DNA of 64,000 bases, taken from NCBI GenBank assembly GCA_001986395.2, contig MQVO02000004.1:930001-994000 (forward strand), read 5' to 3'. The stretch is from Irpex lacteus (lineage: Eukaryota; Basidiomycota; Agaricomycetes; Polyporales; Irpicaceae). Shown here piece by piece: positions 1-10,335 of the stretch (position 1 is its first letter; every line of letters starts with the position of its first letter). The position numbers were made by a program, and so were the translations under genes. The notes beneath the pieces were generated by a model. It saw only the letters and a list, made by a program, of their open reading frames with translations. It did no database searches and was not told where the DNA came from.

Positions 1-1490
1 ACGCAAGCTCTCAATGGCCCCGTAAGGAGCGAAGACATGGATAAGCTGCTCACTAGTCACGGAGCTATCTAAGTTACCAATCCAAAGCGAGCGAGTGGGA
101 GTCTGAATCTGAGTCGCCGAGTTCTCCGCAGACTTGGGCGAGAGCGAGCGACCTTGCCCAGAGGGTGCCTGCAAGTAGGGTGAAGCACGGCTGCCCTGGA
201 GGTCGGGCGGAGGGAAGTGCACTGAAGGGCCTGTACCTGTACGTCCTGCAATTTTATCTGACCGCAGAATGCCTGATGGCGTGAGGTTTCCACCGCCAAG
301 GCCTGCAGAGGGCAGTTCGTTGGCATAGAGAGACTGCTGGAGCTCGGAACCACCGGTGCGTCGGATACCACCACGAGACGTGTCGTCGAGATTGCCCACA
401 GAAATTGCACGCGGCCTCGCGCTCAAACCTACGCCAAGATGATCACCACTCTTAAAGCCCTTGGCCACGTACCCTCCAGGAGAAAGGTAGCTGCCAGAAT
501 CGTCATAAGGATCGAGGCTTTGCTGGTGGTACAGCTCCGCGTTGTATAATTCCTCCTCCCTTTCAGCGCTAGGCGTAGACAAGAGGGAAGCCCCCGCCGA
601 AGAACCAAGGCGGTAAGGGTTCGAGACGGTAGTGGCACGATGACGGGACGGGTGCGTGGCTAAATTGCCAGCGATAGCTGCCTGAGCTTGGGTACGCAGC
701 TCAGTGATGGTAGCAGCCGGCGGAGGACGGAGCGTGTCATCAAGACCAAGATAATCAAGGGTGTGCACATCAAAATCATCATTGCCGGACTCCATGGAGG
801 CGACAGAATGGAGATCGTCGAGGACGGGGAATCCGCTGTTGTTCCTGGAGGACAACCACGAAGAAGAGAAGATGGAGGGACCGAACGCGTTGGAGAGTCC
901 GCCAGCTGGGAGGGTCAAGGATCCGGAGCGCAAACGACTGTTACGTTCGGTCAACGCAGAAGACGCGGCCGAGGACGCAACAGAGGCAGCATGACGTAAA
1001 TTAGGCCGAACAGGTGCCGCACTGCTTGCAGGGGGCGGGAGAGTCTGCTGTTGTCTCTGTTGAAGCTGATCCGCAAAGGACTCCGTGGAAGGGGCCTGGC
1101 TCGATAAATTGCTGGAGGCTGCAGCGAAGCGCTGTGCTGCCAGCTGAACGTTTGAGGGCAGGGTCCCGGCCCTGGCACGCCTAAAACCAGCTGGATAGTT
1201 GTTCGTGGGGGACAAGGTAGAAGTGTCGGCCGTTGTATTGGTCGTGGGTGGGGGATCATTAGGAGGGGATCCGCCTGAAGCCAAGGCGCGCAGCGCAGGG
1301 GGTCTATATCTAGCACCTATCCTCTCCTCCTCCATCTCCCTCGCCCTGCGCAAAAAGGCATCAGATAAGGAACGGTCAGTATGAATCGCGACACTCACCT
1401 CTTCGCGTATGCGGCCGAGGGAGCAGGGGGAGGCGTTTTTCCAGACGAGACCCGGGAAAAGGAGTTGTTGTCGGAGGCGGATAGAGACAT
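1..1490 (-). CDS. RRM/PUF-type RNA-binding protein, JSN1/PUF1-like (3' part cut off by window edge)
   Basis: Reads complement(join(1..1345,1399..1490)), 479 residues visible. The ATG is at 1490. A 53-nt intron (1346-1398) has a GTGAGT donor and a CGCAG acceptor, and the frame is open on both sides. The product is a long, low-complexity Ser/Pro/Gln-rich N-terminal region that leads into an RNA-recognition motif at the window edge, with RNP2-like core SLWIGNL followed by VTSEQLIHVFAPYGAIESLR. In JSN1/PUF1-type proteins an RRM with this kind of start precedes a Pumilio (PUF) repeat array that binds mRNA 3' UTRs in the cytoplasm. The PUF repeats would lie outside the window, so the family call rests on the RRM start and the disordered N-terminus. 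Any other RRM protein with a disordered N-terminus is the alternative. Confidence 0.6.
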
Positions 1491-2483
1491 TATAGCCTTG
1501 AACGAGATGGAGTGCGATTAGGTATTACTGAAAGTTCGTTGTCGGGATAGCGTACACCGTGTCACGATGCGAGAGCAAACCGATACGGCGATGGAACTAG
1601 AGGCCGGGAGTCCGATTGAGAGCGACGTGGGTAACTAGGAGCAGGATGTCGTAAAATGTGGGGGGATTTTCTGCAAAGAAAGCAAATTTTGAGGGGCTTA
1701 GAAGAGAGATTTGCCCAGAACTACTATAGTAGGGTGGACTCCAGTAAATAGAGGACTAAGTAGGGTGATGGTTGGGAGCAAGAGAGAGGAGTCTGCTGCA
1801 CTCTCGACTTCACCTACCACATCCAAACTCCGCACCTTCGATTACGCGCCTAGTACCTCTGCCTCCTCCTCGGCATGCAGGCCACAGCGAGATAATAAAA
1901 TGCATTCTCCCTTTCATCGTCGTGAATAACCCACCATACGCACAACTCTCTCTGTGGCCGCAGATCAGCGACACCTACTTACCCACCATTGCAGAACGAA
2001 CCACGAGCTTCACACGAGGGAAGACACTTCTGATTGGTGCAATAATTGATTCATACCAAATCGTTCACTATGTACGCTACTTATTTAATTGAGGAGTGGG
2101 GTTTACTACTAGAGCATATGGCATATCAAGAGCACGTTACGGTTGGCCTAGAGAAATATACGGCCCAAGCCCAAGACAGGACGAGGAGGGGAGAAAGGCG
2201 AAGAGGGGGAACCACGGGACGAGAGTACGTCGAAAAGTAGTCAGCATTTATTGAAAATCGACCTCCCATCACGAAAGAAGAGAGAACTGATGATGGTCGC
2301 AATAACAAGGGAAGCCATTTGACAGTCCAGAAAAGACATGGGGCGTCGTCAGAATACAAAGGGCTATGCGATTGAATACAATGGGAAAGTTACAAAGCTC
2401 TAGGATCATTCTTGGTGGCTGGGCGGTACCGCGAAAAAAACATGGTGGCGTACGAATGGAATGGAATCCCCTTCCTGAAAAAT
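1491..2483. other. Intergenic: upstream of the RRM gene, downstream of the winged-helix gene
   Basis: Holds the presumed promoter and 5' UTR of the RRM/PUF gene next to position 1490, and the 3' UTR of the next minus-strand gene next to 2484. Short open frames here have no recognisable protein-like content or consistent splice signals. I see no RNA gene or repeat. Confidence 0.5.
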
Positions 2484-5400
2484 TCACGAACGAGATGACC
2501 TGGTCGTCCTCTTCGCGGAAGACCGTGTGCATGGTCGGTGGGTCGCTGTCGTCGTCGTCGTCGTCGTTGTCGTTGGGGGCGCGTTGACTCGCCTTGACCT
2601 TCGGAGCGGCTTCTCACGCTCCTTCACATGCTCGGCGTGGGGCATGACCTCTGCGGCAAGAGGCTCAGTCTCCGCTACCTCGGGCTCTTGCTCCATAGAA
2701 AGAGGCTCTTCTGGCAGATCATCAGCAGGGGCAGTAGTTTCCCAATCCGCGGCTGTGCACAGCACCCGGAACATCGCCTCCTCGGTAGGACTCAACGGAG
2801 TCTCTGGGATAACGTGCTCCGGTGCGCTCAAGCCCACCTTCAACGCTGTCGAACCAAATGCAAAGGTGGGGTGCACGTTGAGCAATGGATCGTCTAGTTC
2901 CCATGACGCACGCGCAGTCGACGTAGGTAGTTCGAAATGGAACGACAGCGCCAACCCACGTTTTTCGTCGATCGTCGACTGGAACGGAGGACCAAAGCCA
3001 TCCACAGACTGCTCCGTCATGACTCTGTCACGAACCTCCTGGAAGGCTCCGGGGAAGCACTCGTGTAAATTGTTCGACAAGAAGTTGTCCAAGAATGCAT
3101 GGCTACGGAACATGTCTTGTGCAGTGCAGAGTGGTGTCCATGTTCCACATACCAACGAACTACCCCGTGCAACAACAAATGACGACGACAGAGTCGACGA
3201 GTCCGGCTGGTCCATGCCGAAGAATTGAAGGATGGGAGAGATGTTGACGAAATTCTTATCGACTCTTCGGAGGATAAGTGACGACCCGAGAACCATCTGG
3301 TAGACAGGTACACCTATGAGAAGAATGAGTAAAAATAGGTATATGACAACAAATCAAGTGGACGAACCTTCCACTTCGGTTGCGCATATTGCAGGCGCGC
3401 AAGGCTGGACTGTCTGGTACAGAATGGCCTTTGGTCGAGGGGCAAGAGCTAGCAAAGTCCCCATCTCTTTCGCGGGTAGAAGAAGCGTCTCTTCGGTAGG
3501 GATCTGCGGTGACAAAGGCAGCGATGAAAAATCCGAGAGCGACTGCATGATGTCAGATGACGGCCCGTGTATGTCTTCGGTACGAGTAGAGGGGGAAGGT
3601 TCATGACCACCACCGCCAAAGCCTGGATTCGAGACTGCAAAGTCCATCGGTGAGATCCTCAGTTGTGAGTGACCCGGATGCCAGACGCCATCTTCCATAT
3701 CGTGAGACTTTCCATGGTCAGGCCCTAATACACCAGCGTCACCCCACAGAGACTCGCTCTTCCTACGCGCTTCCAATGAGGCCTCATCCGGCGAATCATG
3801 GGAAGTACCTGGCATATCAAGACCAGAAAACGGCGAAGCAGTTGGGATAGATGGACTAGAGGAGGCGTAATCGCCGAACAAGAGTTCTGGTTCGTCGTCT
3901 TCCTTCTTGATGAACTCCAAGGGGCTAGTCAATGAGCCAGAGAGACCAGCTGTAAGAGAGTTGTCCCAAGCCCACGGATCCGAATCCTCGAGCTTAGGAT
4001 GGAGAAGGTTGCTAGCAAGCCTTGCGCGCTGTTCGTCGCTATCGATGACCTTCAGCGCCGCAAAGCCGCCCTCCCAGGATTCGAGAAGCCCACCAACATC
4101 ACGGGGTTCTTGCTTCACAGTGATACCTTCGTCGTCGAATTGAGCGGGGGGAGATACAGGCCCTGGGCTCTCACCCCATTGGGTGTCCGCGTCTTCCATG
4201 TCGGCAAAGAAGTCCTCATCATCGTCAAAATGCCAAGATGATTCAGAGCTGTAACGCGATCGTGGCAGTGGAGGCACTTCGTCTATCTCATCGTCCTCAT
4301 CTGGGGAGTCTGGAGGAGGAGAAGCAGACACGGCGCTAGAAGGCACAGAAGGCGAGCGCCAATATCTATCATGTGGCGTGGAGGTCGAGGCACGCGTGGC
4401 ATTGTTTGAATCTTCAGTTGCCACGCCTTGTGGCGGATACGACGAGAGACACCAAGAAGACTCGTCGGAACTCTCGTCACTCTCGTCTGAGGAATCAGAA
4501 TCGACGGACATAGAGTCCTCGTCAGAGTCTTCAGAACCAGAGGAGTTCCTCGACAGATCTATGACTTCGGATAGCGGGCAAGAGGCCGGCGGCGAAGCGC
4601 TAGGTTTTGATACCAGCGAGGGGTTCAAACGCAGCGTGAGCTTCACTTTGGGGGCAGGCCTCTCTTCCTCCGAAGACGAATCAGTGTCAGAAGCCCTCGC
4701 CGCACACGACCTGACAGGGCGTTTGCGCTTCTGGCCACACTGTTCCGCCCTGCGCAGTCGATCCCGCGTACGTTTCCGCTCCTTGGCTGGGCTCACCTCA
4801 GTGCCTCGCTTGCCATCCTCTCCATAGTCACTGAGTCGTATCCCAGCACGAGCGAACGGGCATGGAACACCCGCCGCTTTGCTGAGATACCACACCATCG
4901 TACCTCTTCGGAAGTTGGTTACCCGGCCTCCTGAGGGGTTGAGCATACAGTGGGCGCCTCCGGTCCGAGAGTGCAGCGCGGGGACGAGGTCATCGTCTGA
5001 CGCCGTGCCGGACAGAACATGGCGCAGCAGGAGAGGTTGATCTTGCTGGTCATCGCAGCGTTGTATGTGATTGCGAATATACGTAGTGATCGCTTGACCG
5101 GCGGCCGATACGCTGTGCCGAACACGCGGTGTGTGAGTGTCTGCTAAGCTTTGAGAAGGTAGAAACACGCACTTTTGACACATGAGACCAAATTTCATCG
5201 TCATTTCAGCAAGGTCTTTGATTGTCATCGCCTTATTATCCTGCCCAACAGTACGCGTGTGAGCAGCCATAGTTAAACAACAAAGAAAGTCTGCAACGTA
5301 CCACAGACATGAACGAACGACCGATAGCATGAAAGACCTTGTTGTTCGCGTCCTCCGAGTGCAGCATCAGATGAGGAGGAGGAAACACGGGCATGTTGGA

Positions 5401-5601
5401 AAAGTCGACGGTGGCCGGGGAGGCCTGCTTGGGAGCAGGCACGGGCTTGATACGTCTGGGCATGTCTGAGACCTGACGAAGGCGTATGGAGGGCTTTATT
5501 ACAGAATTGGAGCGTATTCTTGTCCCATATTGGTGCTGGGAGGGAGCATGTGGCTTTGGGTGAGGCTGGGGCTGGGCAGGGGTGGCGACGGACGAAAGCA
5601 T
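2484..5601 (-). CDS. Gds1-like winged-helix / APSES-like transcriptional regulator
   Basis: Reads complement(join(2484..3313,3368..5112,5173..5240,5302..5601)), 980 residues, with frames conserved across three introns of 54, 60 and 61 nt. The N-terminal part (about residues 60-230) contains FPPPHLMLHSEDANNKVFHAIGR, ..AMTIKDLAEMTMKFGLM and AITTYIRNHIQRC, ending with the phrase GTMVWYLSKAAGVPCPF. This pattern recalls the winged helix of fungal Gds1-type proteins. A long acidic Ser/Asp/Glu-rich middle follows. The C-terminal part (from about residue 700) has QMVLGSSLILRRVDKNFVNI, resembling the DNA-binding segment of APSES-type factors. The tail is Thr-rich, then RRSRR- and Arg/Ser-rich. A nuclear transcription regulator is the likely role. 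The second intron is a multiple of three without a stop, so its retention would keep the frame. The combination of both domains is read by eye and the family name is tentative. Confidence 0.6.
2548..2575. repeat. Trinucleotide repeat (GTC)n, coding for polythreonine
   Basis: About nine near-perfect GTC/GTT units on the + strand. On the minus strand they encode a run of ten threonines near the C-terminus of the winged-helix regulator, followed by Ala-Thr-His. Replication slippage could make the tract length variable. Confidence 0.85.
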
Positions 5602-8600
5602 TCGGCGCAGATCATTAAACGGGGGAGTAATTCGTGAGGTCTAGAGTTCGTCGTCCAGCGATCAGCTTATGTCGTTGTTCGTGAAGTGTTTGTGTTTGTG
5701 GAAGGAGGAGAAGAGGAGGGAGATGGAGGAGGAAGGGGAGGAGGCGTGAGTTGGGAGGGAGGAAAGAAAGAACAGGAGAGACGCGAGGAGCGAGTCTCGA
5801 GATTGGCAACCGCGCCTGAGCGGTGCCTAAAATGAACTAAGCTGATGGCCGCAGTCAGGATCTCAGATGACGCAACCTAAAACGCACCCAGTCTCTCCTT
5901 TTTTCCCACATTCAAACTCCGCCCCTCCTCCCGGCCCTTCCCACGCCCAAACACGTAACAAACAGTTGTCCGCTTCCGGGCATTCCCGCCGCTGTGTGCG
6001 CCCGACGCCCGCCCGCCGATACACACGAGGCCCGCCCTCCGCGTCTCCCACGTGTCGCTCAGTGCTTCGAGGACGTCCTTCTTGGGCGGTTATGTGAGGG
6101 GGAGGGTGAACGCGCCGTCCTTCGACTTCGCTAATTCGACTTTCGCCAAATCCTACTCTCCATTCCGTCATTCTGCAGGGAAGCAAAATCAGAACCGGTT
6201 GGGGTGATGGCTTGCGCCAGCGTTACACTCTCGCCGCGCCCGGCTAGTACCCGTCGCACTCCTGCAAGGCGCAAATATGCCGTTGTCACCAAGTATGCAC
6301 ACCCATGCGTCAACAATCACTCACTACAAGTACCGTGTCTCTGCATCGAGCTTTGCCAGCCCTTGACCAGAGCCCACCCAGACTGTCCAAGACCCCTGCG
6401 AGTTTCCGATCCTGCAGTCACGGCCATCTGACCAGTTCGCAGCAGTAAGGCTCTGCCCTGGCTGCGACATACCGAGTCAAGGCGGAATCTTCCCAGGGCC
6501 TAGTAACAATAGGGTGATGGAGCCGCGGCTCCATGACTGGGTAACAACGGAGGGGTTGACAATGTACCTTATCGTTTGTCTTGAGCGGCAGATACTAATA
6601 TAGGCCTATATCCGCTGGTCAATCCAACGCAGTTCAAAACGTGTGAGAGAACACGAGATACCTTTGTACGATTGAAAGTTCTCGTGTGGCCTTGACATAC
6701 GAACAGGGCCACTGACCGATTTTCGGCAGCTTGCCGGTCTTTGAACCTACAAGGATAACTCGTGCGATCGCTGTATGCACAAAGACACAACAAGCTGAGA
6801 AGAAGCGGGAACTTTGTGGGCAGAGATGAGCAAGAGTAGAAACTGATAGCTAGGCGGTGACTTACCGTGGGCAGTATTTTGAGCGTCGCATCCGGATTTG
6901 ACTGTAAGCCTGGCATGCCAGCTTACATTGACGTCTGCAGCAGATCGTCGTGGATGCATAGTTCGCGCAAGCCTTGGCTCCAATATAATATCATTACAGA
7001 CGCCATAATATCATGGGAGGTCTCTTAAATCAAAGAAGAAGAGATCAGGACACCTCAACAGCGAGGGGAAGCGAAGTCCGACGTACCCGAGGTGATTCCC
7101 GCAAAAGTACTGAACAGCTTCGTAGTCCGCTCAGCCTAGCACTGTAACTGTTGAACTTCATCATCATGCCTGTAACGAAGCCAGAGACGATGGATTAGGG
7201 CTCAAGTGCGAAGGGGAAAGTAAAACCACCTCACCCGAATCTGGCCATGGCCCTCTTAAAAAGCACTTGCCAACTTCGCTCAATGTAGCAGTGCAAACAA
7301 CGAAGGCGCGCTATCCTATAAGAGACTATGGACGAAGTATATCAGATCTAGCCCAGGATCCGAAAGCGAGAGGAGGACGGAACTACACACTCAAGTGTAT
7401 CGCACAGCTGGCTTTCCAAAAAAAAAAGCACCTGACTACTTGAAAGTGCACATGTTGGGCTCGAACATTATATCACTACCAAATCTATACCATCCTGTAA
7501 GAGATTATGGGCCAAATAACATCAGATCGGGACGCCTCTCAACACCCAAAAGAGAGAGAGAGAAGCGAGACGCACCCAAATGCCATAGAGCCCACCATCC
7601 TAAAAGCACGCAAAGGACTTCGCTTTTACTCCTCTACATTAGGAGAGATACTAGTCCCCTCACAGCTGATGAGCTCGAGAGACGGGAGGGAAGTCGTTCA
7701 GACGACGAGTGCGTGCACTGTACGCTCCGTTGATCTGCTGCGCCATTCGTAAGCCCGAGTTTTGACACAACAAGCTTCCTCAACCACTCACTCACCATTC
7801 CTACTCGATCCATTTATTATGATAAAGTCGTGGTGGATAGTCGAGGAGACTATAGATGCTAGACGACTTCTAGGAATGGGTGTGCTGACCAACCAGCGGA
7901 CGTCGATTTACCAGACCATCGACCATCGACCATCGTCCTATTCAGCAGTACCAGATGAATCCTCCTCAGAGGTAAGAATAAATGTTAAGACAGGAAGTAT
8001 TGAATCTCACCTTGGTCAGTTCTCGCAAGATCAACCCTCAGGACTTCAGCTGCAAAGCGGGGCGGGGTTAGGTGAGGCGTACTAGTACTTACGCATAGCC
8101 CAAGATCTCAGCGCCACCAATCGCGTACTTACATCACCGACGCCGGTCGTGGAGGGAATAATAGGTAACGATAGCGAGGAAGCTGTCCGAGAGGTCGTTC
8201 GCAGTGAAGAACGACGACAAGAGGCAGAGACAGAGAGCTAGCGCGCTAAGATCACATGATGTTTTCTGGCCTCCGCCATGAACAACAACACAGACGAACA
8301 CTAATCACCTTCTCACCTTGGAGTAGAGAGAAGCCTTCATCGGAGCACACAACGAAGCGAGGGAATGCCACAAGATAATACATTGCAGTCACGACCGAGA
8401 GACGAAGAGACGGGGAAAAAGAGAAATAGAGTACAAGCAATACAAACGCAGGGAACTCAAGCTCAAGGGGAACCACCACGACGACGGGAAGGGAAGAAGT
8501 TACAACATTACTCTATGTAGTAACCTGGTCGTGGGATGGAAGGGAGGGACGTCGTGGTAGTGTGAGGGGAGGGGGATGAGGGAGGAATAATGTAGAGTAG

Positions 8601-8679
8601 TAAATCTGTGAGTAATAAACATAGAGCCACCGGACGGAACAAGACTAAGAGGACGAGAGTGAGAGCGTGAAGCTCAGAC
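5602..8679. other. 3.1 kb gene-poor interval
   Basis: The right end (about 8,500-8,679) would be the 3' UTR of histone H1, and the left end the promoter of the winged-helix regulator, with purine/pyrimidine-skewed tracts around 5,690-5,790. In between I find only short open frames without conserved motifs or paired splice sites. A pair of diverged direct repeats (about 7,313-7,348 and 7,493-7,529) and a 7-bp tandem repeat at 7,914 are the only structures noted. A non-coding RNA cannot be excluded. Confidence 0.45.
7914..7934. repeat. Short tandem repeat, 3 x GACCATC
   Basis: Three perfect copies of the 7-bp unit GACCATC in a row, in the gene-poor interval. Probably a minor slippage product; no function is implied. 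Confidence 0.8.
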
Positions 8680-9681
8680 TCATCGTTGCTTGTTCGTGGA
8701 GACGGCGACGGCTACAGGAACCATGATCAATGAGTATGTGTAAGTGGGGGAGGTATGTTTAGTGGGTGAGCGTACCTCTGCGAGATGACGACTTGGTAGG
8801 TGCCTTGGCGGTCTTCTTCGAGTCAGCCTTAGCAGCAGTCTTAGCGGGGGCTTTCTTTGCCTTTGTAGCAGTAGCCTTCACAGCAGCCTACACCATCCAC
8901 CCCCATTAGCAACACATCCCACAGAACAATCATCACACTGCTCACCTGCTTCTTCTCAGTCTTAGCAGAGCTCGTCTTCTTCGGTGCTGCAGCCTTGGTA
9001 GTAGCAGCCTTCTTCTTAGTGGCAGTCTTAGCAGCAGGCTTGGACGCCTTCTCGACGACTGCCTTCTTCGTAGCGGGGGCCTTCGATGTAGTGGCCTTGG
9101 GTGCAGCGGGCTTCGCGTTCTATCCAGCCACGCGTCAGGTCAACATGAGCTACAAGGTCAATGTTGATGAGGAGGCTTACCTCCTTGGCAGCAGGAACAG
9201 GCTTAGTCTTGGGAGCGAGCTTGACCTTGCCTGAAGGTCCCTTGGGGAGCGAGAAGATGCCCTCTTCTGCGCCGTTCGAGATAGCACGGTTGAGCTGGGA
9301 GGTCTGGAGACCCGTCATCTCGAGCTTGTACTTCTCCTCGACGAACTACAACACAACACAACAGCATCGTCAGTCTACATACCCAACACTCCACGAGCAC
9401 TGATGATAACTGACCTTCTTGATGGTTGAGCGAGAGACACCAGCACGGGCCTCATCAGGGTGGGCCACGATACATTCCTACCAAGCAACGTCCATTAGTC
9501 AAGACTATGTCGACCCTCAACGAACACAACGAACCTTGATCATATCCTTCCACGAGGGATGAGCAGCAGGGGCCTTAGCAGCGCCCTTGCTCGCAGGCTT
9601 AGCAGCCGACTTAGTCGCCGACTTACTAGCAGGCTTCGCAGCCTTGGTAGTCTTCGCAGTAGATTGCTTAGCAGCGGCCAT
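8680..9681 (-). CDS. HHO1: Linker histone H1
   Basis: Reads complement(join(8680..8711,8776..8887,8946..9119,9181..9345,9415..9477,9535..9681)), 230 residues. The start MAAAKQSTAK at 9681 is followed by an Ala/Lys/Ser-rich N-terminal tail. The winged-helix globular domain (about residues 40-115) contains HPSWKDMIKECIVAHPDEA, STIKKFVEEKYKLEM and LNRAISNGAEEGIFSLPKG, closing with GPSGKVKL. A long Lys/Ala/Pro C-terminal tail follows. This is the typical H1 layout, in which the protein binds linker DNA at the nucleosome entry/exit and compacts chromatin. The last intron is uncertain: without splicing at 8776/8712 the protein ends nine codons sooner, at 8759. The upstream region has a TATA-like element and four ACGCGT boxes. 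Confidence 0.9.
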
Positions 9682-9826
9682 CTCTAACACTGACTTGAGC
9701 TGAATATTGACTAGTCTTGAGGTGAGTTGACGTGGTGGAAGAGTTGGAAGAGTTGGGAGAAGTTGGAAGTTGGGTGGCCGGGGGATCTTAAAGGGGAATG
9801 GTGGGCGGGAAGGGCAGAGATCTCGC

Positions 9827-9954
9827 TCCAATATATAGGGAGCAGACGCGTCGCGGTCATGTGATCCCGTTTAACGCGTTTGTTGACCGCGTTTGGGTTC
9901 TCACGCGTGTTGAGGCGGTGAGATGATAGATCGGGGATCTGGAGCCACACGCGT
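9827..9954 (-). promoter_or_regulatory. Histone H1 promoter with four MluI cell-cycle boxes and a TATA-like element
   Basis: Perfect ACGCGT hexamers lie at 9846-9851, 9874-9879, 9903-9908 and 9949-9954, that is 165-275 bp upstream of the H1 start codon. A TATATA-containing stretch at about 9831-9838 reads as a TATA element on the minus strand. In yeasts ACGCGT is the MCB site bound by MBF to switch on S-phase genes. Use of the same site here is an inference, but it fits a histone gene. Confidence 0.6.
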
Positions 9955-10335
9955 GGGGTGCACGTTGCCGCGGCACGTTGGCACGTTCGGGGGCACGAAT
10001 ATGGCTGCAAGGATCTGGGAGTTCGATTCCCCGTCTGCGCAGATTATGTATTCCTGGAATTCATCGCCACTTTCGAAGTCGTCGAGATGCATTTTTCTTC
10101 TTCGGGTCTGATTAATTCGGACATGTTTCACGAGGCTGTATTATGGCCTTCAGAAGATTCAGAGTCGAGGCACTGTTCCTGCCCGTAAACATAGCGAGGC
10201 TGAGCGGTTTATGGCCCTCAGTGGGCCGCCTGAGGCTGGCCTTTGGTGTTCTTGAACAGTTGCGCATAGAGATACATCGTTACCACGTATAGCGTCACTT
10301 AGAACTATCACCAACACCACGACAACCCACCAACC
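9955..10335. other. Intergenic between H1 promoter and RPC82 3' end
   Basis: Non-coding on both strands as far as I can see. It contains distal H1 upstream sequence and the RPC82 3' UTR. A tRNA-like B-box string (GTTCGATTCC at about 10021) has no matching A box or cloverleaf. Confidence 0.45.

Noticed and set aside
3354..5330. A 658-codon frame as a complete single-exon protein
   Set aside because: It reads through an intron at its start and stops inside the 54-nt intron at 3314-3367; the spliced model adds motif-bearing sequence at both ends.
10015..10035. tRNA-like B box (GTTCGATTCC) downstream of RPC82
   Set aside because: The T-arm pairing is imperfect, there is no A box at the proper distance, and no acceptor stem can be formed.
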